Below are positions 11,870 to 22,014 of a stretch of DNA of 64,000 nt, in pieces. Position numbers and translations under genes: made by a program. The notes under the pieces are model-generated. The model had not been told where the DNA came from and ran no database searches. It saw only the letters and a program-made list of their open reading frames with translations. The stretch is from Epiperipatus broadwayi. Its lineage: Eukaryota; Onychophora; Udeonychophora; Euonychophora; Peripatidae. Numbering within the stretch: position 1 is the stretch's first letter; each line of letters opens with the position of its first letter. The stretch spans positions 2,562,501 to 2,626,500 of the forward strand of contig JAQFVV010000030.1 of assembly GCA_028023455.1 (NCBI GenBank), written 5' to 3'.

Positions 11870-14200
11870 AATATATTTAAACTTTTTACTCTTCATTCTA
11901 GTTCTCCATTTCTACAACTTCCTACTTTTTATTAATGCATCTATTCTTCTATCCCATCCCTTGCCACTATAACACTCAACAATTCGCCTAACACAATCAT
12001 CCCACCTTTTGTATAAGTATACTGACAAAGTCTTTATCTAAATCTGCATATCATACTACCTTTCTTACCTACTTTGTTGCCTGTCCTTTACTCATAACTC
12101 AATTAAATACTATTTTGGCTATTCTCTTATTATCCATAAATTGTAATCTAAGCATTTTCTTTTTGCATCTCATAAAAAAAATTGACCATCCCATTTTTCC
12201 TTCAATTGCCTTCTTTGCTATCCCACACTCTGTGTTCCTACTTCTTTTTGTACTTTTTCTAAGTAATCTAACACCCTTTTACTAACCCATAACACATCGT
12301 TACCATAAGTCAACCCTGCTACTGCCATTTCCATACAATTCTAAGTACATCATATTTATTATATGAAAACATTATTAATTTTTTTAGCAGTCTTTTTTTT
12401 TTTTTTTGCTTCATTTGTCAATTTTTTCTCCATTCAGCCAAGCAATTTCTCTGATTTCTTGAAACGATTCCTAAATAATTATACCTATTCACCACATTTA
12501 ATTTTATATCCCCCAATAAAAATTCTTTCTTTTCTCTTTTTCCGGCCCATTACTTTTGATTTTTTCCCACTAAATTTAATCCGCATCACTTTACCCACCC
12601 TTGCACATGTCTTCAGCATAATTTCCATGTCTTCTCTACTTTCTGTGCATAAGATATCATCAGCAAATAATACTCCCCTGCCATCTATTAATGATATATC
12701 CCCCCCTCCCTCATAGTCTTTCTATTACTCTCCATTTTTTTCAAATCTAATGTCGAACATAATTTCCATGTCTTCTCTACTTTCTGTGCATAAGAAGATA
12801 TCAGCAAATAAAAGACCTGATAATATATATATACTCCCCTGCCATCTATTAATGGTATATCTCCCTCTCTCTCCTAGTCTTTCTACAAAACAAAATAGGT
12901 AACATAGGGCATCCTTGCCTTAGTCCCACTCATTTTTAACTTTAACTGCTATATTTCCTAATTGATACATATAGTAATTATTTTCATACAACCTCTTAAT
13001 AAGACCCACTAAAGCTCCATTCTTTCCAAAATTTACTGAATTTATCCATAATCTATTTCTATTTACTCTATCATTTGCCTTCTCTATATCTATAAAGACC
13101 ATATGTAACTGTATCTGAATTCCTACTCCTATCCATCTTCTATATGACTATTCATTCTAAAATTTCCTTGCATTTCTTCCATTATATTATTTTTTTCCCT
13201 CCACTTTATGAATCTTCTAGCCACCATATATGCAAAAACTTTATATAACACTGATGTTACTATTGGTTTTTAATTATTTAACTTTCTATGATTGTTACCC
13301 TTTCCTATAAATATTAGTCTTAATCTTGTATTATTCCAGCTATCTGGAAATTTTCTCTTCTCTGCCATCTTATTAAAACATGGTAACAGATTTAATTTTG
13401 CCCTATTTTGTAAATTCATCACCATCTCTACTGCCTATCCATTCAAACTTCTTGCCTTTCCATTTATCAATTTCTTCCCTACCTCATTCAATTCATTTTC
13501 TGTAAATCTAATATTTCCATTACTATATGCTTTTATGTTTGTTATCACTTTGTCTTTCACATCTAACATCTTTTCTATATCCATTACATATTTAAGATTG
13601 TCTTTAATTCTCCTCTAGAGCTACCCTCTATTCCTTCATCATCTAATAGTATTATTTCTCCCCTACATTTCTTCTTTTAATATATTTTCAATTTTTTTTA
13701 CTTACAACTCTTTCATTTTTATTAATATCCTCCAACAATTTACTATTTAATTTCATTCTCTCTATATAATTATTTTAGCCAACTTCTTTTTTTAAATACT
13801 TTTTCCATTTAATATTAACATCTTTTTCACTTTCTGTGTTTTTAATAGCACATTTATATTTTCTACATACTTTCCCCCTCTTTTACACTTTTACTAATTC
13901 TCATTTTTCTATTACTTTTATTTTTTCTGAATATTCTCGCCTAAAACCCTCTTTGCCACTTTTTCTACTTCACCACACCAGTCTTTATATTCACCCCCAA
14001 CAAATTCTTCCATGATTTTTTCCAGTTCTATTTTATTTTTTTAACTTATTCTTATTCATTCACCATCCATATCTTTCACTATTCTTTCTACTTTTATTAC
14101 TATTTTATATCACATTACTAACCATTTGTACATATTCTCTCTTCATTATCAAAGACTAACTTTTTGCATTTCATTCATTCACTCTTTCTCTACTAATACA
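11870..14200 (-). pseudogene. LINE ORF2: reverse transcriptase and C-terminal region (SGNH/tick-type LINE)
   Basis: Minus-strand pieces are collinear with a LINE RT. At 12920-13102 there is VFIDIEKANDRVNRNRLW (RT motif A; the usual KAYDRV tyrosine is replaced). It is followed by LIKRLYENNYYMYQLGNIAV. At about 12600-12715 GVLFADDILCTESREDMEIM carries the FADD catalytic aspartates. After this come KVMRIKFSGKKSKVMG and, at 12.2-12.3 kb, LTYGNDVL-like and LEKVQKEVGT blocks. Around 11.95-12.03 kb a block ending CYSGKGWDRRIDALIK matches the C-terminus expected of this family. Dozens of stops and shifts make it non-functional. The segment around FADD is tandemly duplicated (see separate entry). This polymerase would copy the element's RNA into the genome by target-primed reverse transcription. 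Confidence 0.85.
12618..12886 (-). repeat. Tandem duplication across the RT FADD segment
   Basis: Two direct copies, about 12618-12728 and 12758-12886, share the blocks cataatttccatgtcttctc, tactttctgtgcataag and ctcccctgccatctattaat. The second copy carries a ~20-bp insertion with a TA run (12822-12832). The copies are offset by about 135-150 bp. The effect is to repeat the minus-strand codons around the catalytic FADD motif, which an active RT does not do. The duplication therefore arose in this dead copy or one of its close relatives. Confidence 0.8.
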
Positions 14201-14204
14201 TAAG

Positions 14205-14760
14205 CTAAATCATGTGTATTGTCCCTCATAAAAATTTGACAAATTTCCAATGCTCAAATTCACTCTCTGACAAAAATTTGTCAAAAGCTGTCTATTCTTG
14301 TTATCCACATCATCAATTTCTTCAATATGCCCATTCATATCCCTTATAACCATTATTTTCTTCCTTTTTTTAACAAAACTCTGTATATTCTTAACTAGGC
14401 ATTCATGTATACTACTGTTCCACTCCATTACACTTTGACTATTTCCACTTATTATATACACTATAGCCTACCATCAATTCTTATCTTCCCAACATTATGT
14501 CAAATCGCAAATGTTCTTGATACTTAACAGTATTTAAATATTTGTTTTGACATAACTCCTATATCATTAACTCTTTTTTCTTTTCTATTTATACTCTGCC
14601 ATGCCAACTGTTCCAGGGTAGGTTCTTCTCTTTTCATTACTGCTAATACCTCAAGCTTTTCATTTTTAACCGCTTTGTTTAATTCCAGCCACTCTTCTGG
14701 TCTCTTACCACCTTGCATATTCAATTTTAACAATTTCATCTTTTCTTACTATTCTTTTAT
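14205..14760 (-). pseudogene. LINE ORF2 N-terminus: apurinic-type endonuclease
   Basis: Minus-strand 14524-14739 begins MKLLKLNMQGGKRPEEWLEL, the start expected for a LINE apurinic-like endonuclease (the KLLQ/KLNM block with the catalytic Asn). Minus-strand 14210-14461 continues with IRDMNGHIEEIDDVDNKN, the DxNGH motif containing further catalytic residues, and LSIGNLSNFYEGQYT before the frame is lost. The expected ETH block lies between them but is broken (KREEP). The domain nicks target DNA to prime reverse transcription. It lies in the expected order upstream of the RT at 11.87-14.2 kb and downstream of the SGNH domain at 15.0-15.35 kb, so the three belong to one insertion. Confidence 0.8.
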
Positions 14761-14984
14761 AAATTCTTATGACTTTCTTCTCTATTACATTTGTAAGTAG
14801 TTTGCTTATCATTAATTTTACAGACCCATTGCCTCCCCACATCTACATTTATATCTAAATCAGCCACCCTTTGTTTATATCTTAATCTCATCCATTCTTT
14901 TTTTTTGATAATGCTGCAATTTAAAATCCTACCTCCCTTTATAAGTTTCCCAAACTATAATATTTTTTAGAAATCAAACTCTTT

Positions 14985-15350
14985 CATACTTCACTTTTTT
15001 GTTTTGCTAAGTGCAATCCATCATTACTATACAACTCCCTCTTACTAGTAAAAAAATCCCACACATCCACAAACATAGCATTATTTGTCTCCTATAATTT
15101 TTTCAATCTCTCATTTATAGAACATGCCTTATCTAACATAAATCAATTGTTAAATCTTTGTTATAATCTCACTATTCCTACTCTTCCTTTAATCTTATTC
15201 AAATTACTAATCAATTCTATTTACTCATCCATTATTCTCCCCAATGGCTCTGACAAATTATTTGTTCCTATCATAACAAACATCTCTACTCCCTTGTTTC
15301 TTTACTTTATCTATAACAGCCATACTGGACATTATTTACATTAAGTTGTA
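14985..15350 (-). pseudogene. LINE ORF1 region: SGNH/GDSL esterase-like domain
   Basis: On the minus strand, allowing frame changes, the sequence reads MIGTNNLSEPLGRIMDE near 15.25 kb. It continues with RVGIVRL, an INERLKKL block and FVDVWDFF, and ends in YSNDGLHLAK near 15.01 kb. GTNNL corresponds to SGNH block III (the Asn block), and DGLHL to block V with the catalytic Asp and His. Block I with the nucleophile Ser is not visible and would lie beyond 15.35 kb. Esterase domains of this kind occur in the ORF1 of some LINE clades, where they are thought to act in membrane or RNP association. Position upstream of the endonuclease fits an ORF1-ORF2 layout. The copy is broken by stops and cut at its 5' end. 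The family match is inferred from motif order only. Confidence 0.65.
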
Positions 15351-15460
15351 CTTCAAATCATATACGAAGCAGCCATATTGAATATTAAAAAAAATTGTGT
15401 TAAGTCACAAATTTTATCATAATATATGTTTGTATTGCTAAAAAATGACATAATATATAT

Positions 15461-15828
15461 CAGGTGTCCCCAACCCTATGCCCGCAGGCACCATGGCGCC
15501 CGCAGACCATTTTATGTGTACCCGCCGCTATCCAAACATGATAAAAAATTATTTATCTGATACAAATAAATTTAATTTTTAAAATTTCTTATAAATTATT
15601 GTATTATATTGTAATCAAATTGTAGGGCATACTATACTTTTACAGCGTAAAAATATAAACATTAATTATATATTAAAATTTTATTTTTGAAATAAATATT
15701 TTTTTGTACATTATGTGTAATATGAACAATATCCAATTATAAATTTACATTGAAAAAATAAATGGTGCCCGCCACCTGGCCGATATTATAGAATGTGCTC
15801 TTAAGTGCAAAAAGGTTGGGGACCCCTG
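15461..15828. mobile_element. hAT-type MITE, copy 1 (368 bp)
   Basis: The left end starts CAGGTGTCCCCAACC and the right end finishes GGTTGGGGACCCCTG, forming imperfect inverted termini with the CAGGGGTCCCCAACC pattern usual for hAT elements. An 8-bp duplication (atatatat) lies at 15453-15460 and 15829-15836. The AT-rich context makes that duplication less telling than in copy 2. The interior has no reading frame, so the element depends on a transposase in trans. It matches the element at 50.545 kb over both ends and the middle but keeps a ~60-bp AT-rich segment missing there. Confidence 0.9.
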
Positions 15829-15836
15829 ATATATAT

Positions 15837-16335
15837 TATTTTAAAGATAAAATATCAAAGAATGTAATTAAGCTGAAAAAAATATAGTCATTGATATTCA
15901 AAGTAATAAAAAAAAAATAAAAGTTAATATTTCTGATAATTATTTTATGAATTCAAAATTATCATGCACCCAATTTAAAACTATTGTTTTGTTAGTAAAT
16001 TAGTTGGATTCATCATAAAATTTCTAAAAATTTGATATATAATACTTACCTAACGTAATCAATCACTTGAAAACTTCATAGAATAAAGACATTAGTACTT
16101 TTCCTTTTTCTCTGTAGCCCTTCAAAATGTATTTCCGTACAGGGTTTGCAATGTATATGTCATCCCTAATAACAAAACAAGTAGTTAATATTGATCAAAA
16201 ATTAGAATAATTTGAATATTGTAATAAACAACTTCAATACAGTTTATAATTTATTAAAAAGTATTACTAAAATAATCACTATACAAAATAAAATAAAAGG
16301 TGATTGAAATACTAAATTCATTATAGAGTTAAACT
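15837..16335. other. AT-rich spacer
   Basis: No coding frame, terminal repeat or tRNA-like motif seen. Confidence 0.5.
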
Positions 16336-16560
16336 TGAGATACACAAGTTAGTAGTTTAGAGTCAGTGCGATGTAGTATTATTTATCCTATCTTTAGAGG
16401 TTATGAGGGCCCATATTGCTTCATGCTACTATGCCATAAATTTAGTAATAGCTTCATCAACTGCCACCTCTGCATTTGAAATGTGGCTTTGAAATTTACA
16501 TTGCAGTAGTGTATAATCGACCTAAGTTTATATACTGTCAAAATCTTTACTTTTAACCTT
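16336..16560 (+). repeat. Interspersed repeat family, copy 1
   Basis: A block with ttcatcaactgccacctctg and ctttgaaatttacattgcag recurs in diverged form and in the same orientation at about 44.99-45.20 kb and 59.88-60.06 kb. The three share the order: a cttcatcaactgc-like block, a tgaaatgtggctttg-like block, then an attgca-ctg-ttataat block. There is no reading frame. It could be a SINE body or a LINE 3' untranslated region; no polymerase III promoter was found with this copy. Confidence 0.6.
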
Positions 16561-16895
16561 TGCGTATATTTATTATTATTAAAATGCAGAGAAGAAATAG
16601 AAAAATCTAAATCAGGTCATAATATTTGGAAAATATGTATATCTTTATATGATATCATCTAATTCAAATACTGCAATATCATAGAAAAAATGCAGTTCTT
16701 TTTTTTTATATATATATTAGTTTCAATAATAGATTTTTCATATATTTTTATCAAATATATATAAAAAAAATAATTAAATTTTTAAAAATTAATAATAATT
16801 AAAAAATATAGAAAAATAAATACTTATCTTTGGGTTCTCGCATAACTTTGTTTTCAAAATATATCGGAAAAGTAAAAGTTTTTACTGACATAAAA

Positions 16896-17079
16896 ATCTA
16901 AAAATACCAACCCAAAGCCAAGCACTTATCTAAAAGTTATCTATTGAGTGGAAAATCTGAAATTTTCAGACATCTACGTCTTCAAACCCAGCTATCCAAC
17001 TCAAATAGCTATATGGGGCTGATAGATCTTCAGCCATACATACATTAGTAGTCTTGGCTTTGGGTTGGTATTTTTAGAT
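16896..17079. repeat. 27-bp perfect inverted repeat with ~130-bp spacer
   Basis: 16896-16922 and 17053-17079 are exact reverse complements over 27 bases (core accaacccaaagccaag). The right arm ends ten bases before the hammerhead ribozyme at 17089. Transcribed RNA would form a long stem directly upstream of the ribozyme. Whether the two are parts of one element is not proven. The 130-bp spacer holds part of a minus-strand open frame (17001-17198) with no known domain. Confidence 0.85.
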
Positions 17080-17088
17080 CTAGTGTCT

Positions 17089-17160
17089 GAACCTACCCTG
17101 ACACCTCTCTGAGGAGTGCCAAAGCACGAAACTATGGTCAGGGGTTTGGGGAGGGGTTCC
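17089..17160 (+). ncRNA. Type I hammerhead self-cleaving ribozyme, canonical core
   Basis: All conserved core positions are present in order on the plus strand. CUGAGGA (C3-A9) is at 17109-17115. Stem II GUGC/GCAC is closed by a CAAA loop at 17116-17127 and includes the preferred G10.1-C11.1 pair. GAAA is at 17128-17131. Stem III has only two pairs (AC/GU, loop UAUG). The cleavage triplet GUC ends at 17139. Stem I forms from ACCUCU (17103-17108) with AGGGGU (17140-17145), one G-U pair included. A second helix, GAACC (17089-17093) with GGUUC (17155-17159), lies beyond an internal loop. That layout suits the loop-loop contact of natural hammerheads. The very short stem III is typical of hammerheads from Penelope-like elements and animal retrozymes. 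Predicted cut is after 17139. Activity is not shown. Confidence 0.85.
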
Positions 17161-17682
17161 TGACAGAGATATTTTAAGTGCTGGCTCTGGCTAAGCATTT
17201 ATCATAAAGCTTGTAGAGGAATTGGCAATCATCATTGTTTATAACTTACAAGCAAGCTTAAGAGATAGGGTCATGTGATCTATGACTCTTATTTTGACTA
17301 TTTTTACTGACATATTTTTCAGGGTGAAATCCTTTCCAGTAATTATCAAAAAAAAAAAAAAGACAAAAAAAAATCCAATTTACTTGATCACAAAAATTAT
17401 CATAAATTTTTTATTTTTTATTGTAGAAAAATATATTTTACCTTTCTGGAAAGTATAGAGAAAGATGGAAACGAAGGTGTAAAAAGCACATGCGTAGACT
17501 GCATCGATTTCCATTAATATGATGTTGAAAATTGATGTTTACATTTTGAAATGGCTTGAATGCATTATGCATTTGTAATAATGAAGAGGTTATCAAATAC
17601 ATAAATTTTAATATCTTACATATAATTTATAATACTTAATTAAGTTTTAAATTGCGCTTTACGCAAAAAAGTGAAGCTTATT
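17161..17682. other. AT-rich spacer between ribozyme and palindrome
   Basis: No gene seen. The first ~60 bases are still relatively G+C-rich and may be part of the ribozyme-bearing unit. The rest is AT-rich with A runs (17347-17371). Confidence 0.4.
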
Positions 17683-17801
17683 ATTAGCAAAGAATTATAC
17701 GGCTAAGCGCTTTCAGATAACTTAAGTCTCCATATTCATAGGCTATGAATATGGAGACTTAAGTTCTCTGAAAGCGCTTAGCCGTATAATTCTTTGCTAA
17801 T
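17683..17801. repeat. Near-perfect palindrome, 59-bp arms, 1-base centre
   Basis: 17683-17741 and 17743-17801 are reverse complements with a single mismatch (T at 17717 against the G expected); only one base separates them. The arms contain ggctaagcgctttcaga and cttaagtctccatattcata. No obvious target duplication flanks it. It ends about 30-50 bases from the 3' tail of the minus-strand Penelope-like copy, so it may mark a terminal or junction structure of that element. It could also be an independent foldback MITE. High arm identity suggests it is recent or maintained. Confidence 0.95.
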
Positions 17802-17829
17802 TTTAATTAAATAAATTTAAAAATTAAAA

Positions 17830-18655
17830 AAATAATAAATATTTTCTTTTTTAAATACTATTTACAATAATTTTTTTATTTTTTCCCACTATTTAATAAA
17901 GAACTACTTTCCCCCTAATTTTGATGAACCGTTAACTATTTAGAATGTATAACATTCATAATATATTCTCTTATGGTAATTTCATATCATGTATTTAAAT
18001 AATGTAAATATGGTCCTGACCTCATATCTTTTCTATTAATGGCTCTATCATGCTCCTTATCTCTTTCAATTGCTGTTCTTCTTGTCTGTCTCTTATATCT
18101 ATCTTATTGCATTTTCCACAGCTAATTTTATAAACTAGCTCCACATTATTAAAATCATATAATCCTTTTGCATTATATAACCAATTACCCAAATACTTAT
18201 TTTTTTTTTTCCAAGCTATTTTTACATTATTTGGTAATCTTTCTTTCATTAATCTTTTATATACTTTTTCTGGATATGGAATAGATATCTATTTACTATC
18301 TTTATAATATTTATTCCTACTATTTTCACTTTTTCTATCTATCTTCCTACAAAAAATCCTATTTGCATTCTTTTTATAATCTATTTTTACATAATTATTT
18401 TCCACCTTTAATTTCTTGGCATATACCTCTTTTTTTTATCTAACATTATTCTATCATTCTTTAATTTCAATCTCTTTAAAACTCGCATCCTTTGGCACCA
18501 TGACTGATACAACTTTGGGTCAATTAATCCGTTAATGTTTAACAATTATTTCATTCATCATTCCTCTTAAAAAAATATTTAAATATTTTAATCCGTTTTT
18601 TTCTTTCTCCATTGTAAATCTAATACCATATTTATTTTCATCGAAAAGGTATATA
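17830..18655 (-). pseudogene. Penelope-like element, minus-strand copy (RT end plus GIY-YIG)
   Basis: Read on the minus strand from 18655, the copy starts after the RT active site with a FTMEKE-like block (usual FT.E...LPFLD). It continues through a basic linker and, at 18022-18249, an open frame of 75 codons. That frame contains NNVELVYKISCGKCNKIDI, the GIY-YIG nuclease start. VYKI stands for GIY and IDI for the usual YIG, and the CxxC pair between them is characteristic of Penelope-like elements. The YIG tyrosine and glycine are lost here. A ~270-bp segment present before the tail of the plus copy is missing. The 3' tail matches the plus copy down to about 17.83 kb. The element lacks its N-terminal RT and is inactive. 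Confidence 0.75.
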
Positions 18656-18720
18656 TTGTTATAAAAAAATTAAAAATAAATATTTTATTAGAATGGATAT
18701 ATACTATTTATGAAGCATTG
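18656..18720. other. Junction between oppositely oriented Penelope-like copies
   Basis: The minus-strand copy ends and the plus-strand copy begins within this AT-rich interval, so the truncated 5' ends face each other. No target duplication could be recognised. Confidence 0.5.
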
Positions 18721-20100
18721 TTAATAATAGATGAGGCATTGTATTAAATTTTGGGATATAAACAATGGATGAGTTATGGAATGTTCAATGAGTTGTATTG
18801 AGGAGAAAGTATAATAGATAGATTTATAAGTAATAATGAAATCAGAGTATTATAGATATGTTGATGATATTGTTATTGTAGAAAACAGTAGAAGTATTAA
18901 TAAGACTTAATGAGTTAAATAAGAATAAATATTGTATTATATTTACAATGGAGAAAAACGAAAATGTATTAAAATATTTTGATATTTTTTTTAAGAAAAG
19001 GAATGATGAATGAAATAATTGTTGAATATTATATTAAGAATAAAAAGATTAGAGGGTTAATTGATTCAAAATCTTACCAGCCATGGTGCCAAAAGATGGG
19101 AGTTTTAAAGGGATTTAAATTAAAGAATAATAGAATAATGTTAGATAAAAAAGAGGCATATGCACAGAAATTAAAGGTGGAAAATGATTATGTAAAAATA
19201 GATTATAAAAGAACAGCGAGATTAGTGGGATTTTTGATAGTAAGATAGAAAAAGTGAGAATAGTAGAAATAAGTATATAAAAGATTAATGAGAGAAAGTT
19301 TACCAAATAATGTAAAAATTGCTTGAAAAATAATGTCATATGGTAAATGATTGTATAATGCAAAAAAGTTAAATGATATTAATAGTATAGTAAGGTGGGG
19401 CTAGTTTATAAAATTAGCTATGGAAAATGCAATAAAGTATATATAGGATGATGGGAAGAACAGGAGCATGATAGAGCTATTAATAGAAAATATATGTCAG
19501 GACTATATATTTATTTACATTATTTAGATACAGGACATAAACTATGAAGAAAATATAAAGGTTATAAACAATCAAAATTACCCCCAATTCACAACTCAAC
19601 TAGACTAGCCAAAAAGTAAACTACAAAACACTAACAATGGTTTCATTGCTACAAGCAGATTTCTCAAGTGTAAAGAACTACAAAATAACATATTTGAACT
19701 AAACATTACCCACAATTTCATTTATTTTCCATACACCCTTAATATTAAAAGAACTTTTAAAGGTTATGAAATATGTAAAAGATTTTACCATAAGAAAATA
19801 TATAATAATAAGCTATATATTCAGGAAAATTGGGATAAATATGTAAATATAGTTAAAGGTCCAGCAAAATAAGGGGGAAAGTGGGCTTTGTAAAGTAATT
19901 GGAAGATATAGGAAATTATTTTAAATATGTAAATAGTATTAAAAATTGTTAAAATTTATTTATTTGATTATAATAATGTCCAGTATGCATATAATTATTT
20001 GGTTATGTGATTTGTATAATTAAATATTTTTAAAAGGTCTCAATGAAGATGAAAGTCGGTTCAATAAATATTAAAATATAATTATCAATACTTGTTTATG
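18721..20100 (+). pseudogene. Penelope-like element, plus-strand copy (YVDD RT, GIY-YIG, 3' tail)
   Basis: YYRYVDDIVIVE at about 18850-18885 is the RT active site with both catalytic aspartates. It is followed by the FTMEKNE block and by an 89-codon open frame (18979-19248) covering the linker. At about 19400-19450 comes LVYKISYGKCNK with a following IYIG-like block, the GIY-YIG nuclease, after which NRKYMSGLYIYLHYLDTGH-like sequence continues the domain. A last block near 19.78-19.87 kb ends in VNIVKGPAK and a stop. Frameshifts separate the pieces. The copy is 5' truncated: fingers and the DKG region are absent. It ends with a ~95-bp tail that is shared with the LINE fragment at 6.16-6.26 kb. 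Such elements code for an RT related to telomerase plus a nuclease that opens the target. Confidence 0.8.
20005..20100 (+). repeat. Shared 3' tail (matches minus strand of 6.165-6.258 kb)
   Basis: About 95 bases, including a ggtctcaatg block, gaaag followed by (t/c)ggttc(a/g)ataaatatt, and aaaatataattatcaata, align with the reverse complement of 6165-6258. The other copy sits behind what looks like a LINE C-terminus, whereas this one follows a Penelope-like GIY-YIG domain. Either one host element captured the other's tail, or a short 3' module (a SINE-like end) is joined to both. Confidence 0.75.
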
Positions 20101-20937
20101 TCAATCTTATTTAGTTTATGTATTTGTTATATTACAACATTATGGACAAGTAAAAAATTATATTTGACTATTACAGTTATTCACTATTTGATGATCACTT
20201 TCTATGTTGAATCAATTACATTTCAGTTCTGCCTTTTTGGTTGTACCCTCATTTGGGTGTTTTCATTTCATTTAGCATTTTTCTCAAAAAAGGATTCATA
20301 ATACAATTTTTCTATTTCTCAATTTCCATAAGTTTATCCTCTTATTTCTGTCATGATAGCCAAATTTACCTGCAGTACTTTCATCATTCAATTGTTTTTT
20401 TGTTTCTGGCATTATCTTCCATGACAATTTAAAGATCTTTGTACATCTATATAAAAGCTCCCTACTTTATCAGAAAGAGAAATTGTTGGGACATATTAAC
20501 CTGATATATCATCAATTGTCTCGCAATGTTTTTTTTTTCTTTATATCCAATATTTCATTTGCACTTCTATCCATACTATTAAAGTAAAGTACATGTTCAT
20601 TTTTTAAATCAATTGATTCATCTTTTACTTTATTTTTACAAAATCTATCAATTCACATTTAATTAATATTAAGCAGTTCTTTCAATTTTTGTACTCTTCC
20701 TTCACAGAATGTTTGTAAAAGGCTAAATAAACAGTCCGTCTTCTGAATGGCAGCCTGAGTTTGCAATTAGGAATTCTTAGGATTCTGCCTTTGGCTGCCC
20801 ACTACTGACTTGGCCAACAATTTTACATTCTTCTGGGAATCAGCTGATATTTCAGTTAAAAATCACGAGGCAATGGCAAAGAAAGCCAATGATATTTCTT
20901 GACTTTGAACTTGGGGGTAAAAAGCCAACAAATTTGC
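20101..20937. other. Spacer before the satellite
   Basis: AT-rich with two short overlapping open frames (20092-20301, 20241-20432) of hydrophobic, T-rich character that look like chance. From about 20720 the composition becomes less AT-biased and leads into the satellite, but the 20720-20937 block does not repeat in the array. Confidence 0.4.
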
Positions 20938-22014
20938 CTCATCACATGATCACCATTCCTTATGCTTACATAAGCTGTTTACACAGAGGCAGAACTTTCC
21001 ATACAATAGCACACCACTCAGTGCAAGCCTGAGTAAACAATGAATGCAGGAAAGTTTGTGCATAAAATCCCTATCTAGTGCTTACTCATCCAATATTTCC
21101 AGACTACTTTCTAGCTTGAGGCTTTCATTAGTGAGGAGTCATGGAACTGAGAGCACTGCACCTAGATTTTAGGATCTAATGCGACCCTCCATCAGCCATA
21201 CTTTATCTTATTAGTTAACTAAAGCTTTGAGTCCAAAATTAAAACAATGTTTTCAATTTAATCTCATTAATGTGTATAGTCGTATAGATCTGAACTCAGT
21301 TCAGCATCCATAGTTTTTGATGTCTTTGGTTCTTTAATGACCAGTCACCATAATTCTATGGGGCAGGATTGGTATTAAACCACTAAACATCACATGATCA
21401 CCATTCTTTGTTTACACAGATGGAAAACTCCATACTGTTGTACCACTCAATGCAAGCTTGAGTAATCAATAGATGCAGGAACGTTTATGCATAAAATTAT
21501 TATCTAGTGTCTACTCATCCAATATCCACAGACTAGTTTCTAGCTTGTGATTCATCAATGAGGAGCCTTGGATCTGAGAGCATGGCATCTACATCTTAGG
21601 ATCTAATGCAACTCTCCAGAAGCCACCTTATTAGCTAACTATTCAAAATGCAAACAATATTTTCAATTCAAGTTCATTAGCTTGTATAGTTGTATAGGTC
21701 TGAACTCAGTTCAGCATCCATACTTTTTAGTGTCTGGTTCTTTAATAACAACAATCACCATAATCCTATTGGGCAGGCTTGGTATTAAACCACTAATATC
21801 ACATGGTCACCATTCTTTATGCTTACACAAGTTGTTTATGCAGATGCAAAACTTCATACTGTAGCACTACTCAGTGCAAGCCAGAGTAATCAATGGATGC
21901 AGGAAGGTTTGTGCATAAAATCTCTTATCTAATGCTCACTCATCCAATTTCCCCAATCTAGTTTCTAGTTTGTGGCTTTCATCAGTGGGGAGCTTTTAGA
22001 TCTGAGAGTTAGAT
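20938..22014 (-). repeat. Ribozyme satellite, minus-oriented block (~2.5 units of ~425 bp)
   Basis: Direct repeats of about 425 bp: the landmark ttaggatctaatgc recurs at about 21170 and 21595, and other landmarks (aatcaatggatgcagga, ctcatccaatat, gatctgaactcagttcagca) repeat at the same spacing. On the minus strand each unit carries a hammerhead motif, at about 21093-21147, 21517-21574 and 21943-22003. All three are damaged: CUAAUGA (G5 changed), UUGAUGA (C3 changed), and a unit with intact CUGAUGA and GAAA but GAU instead of GUC at the cut site. Units are about 80-90 percent alike by eye. There is no reading frame of note. Confidence 0.9.

Noticed and set aside
12363-12716. 117-codon plus-strand open frame
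   Set aside because: It is the antisense shadow of the minus-strand LINE RT and is Phe/Pro/Ser-rich as expected from purine-rich coding DNA on the other strand.
13292-13618. 108-codon plus-strand open frame
   Set aside because: Antisense to the same LINE; no motif.
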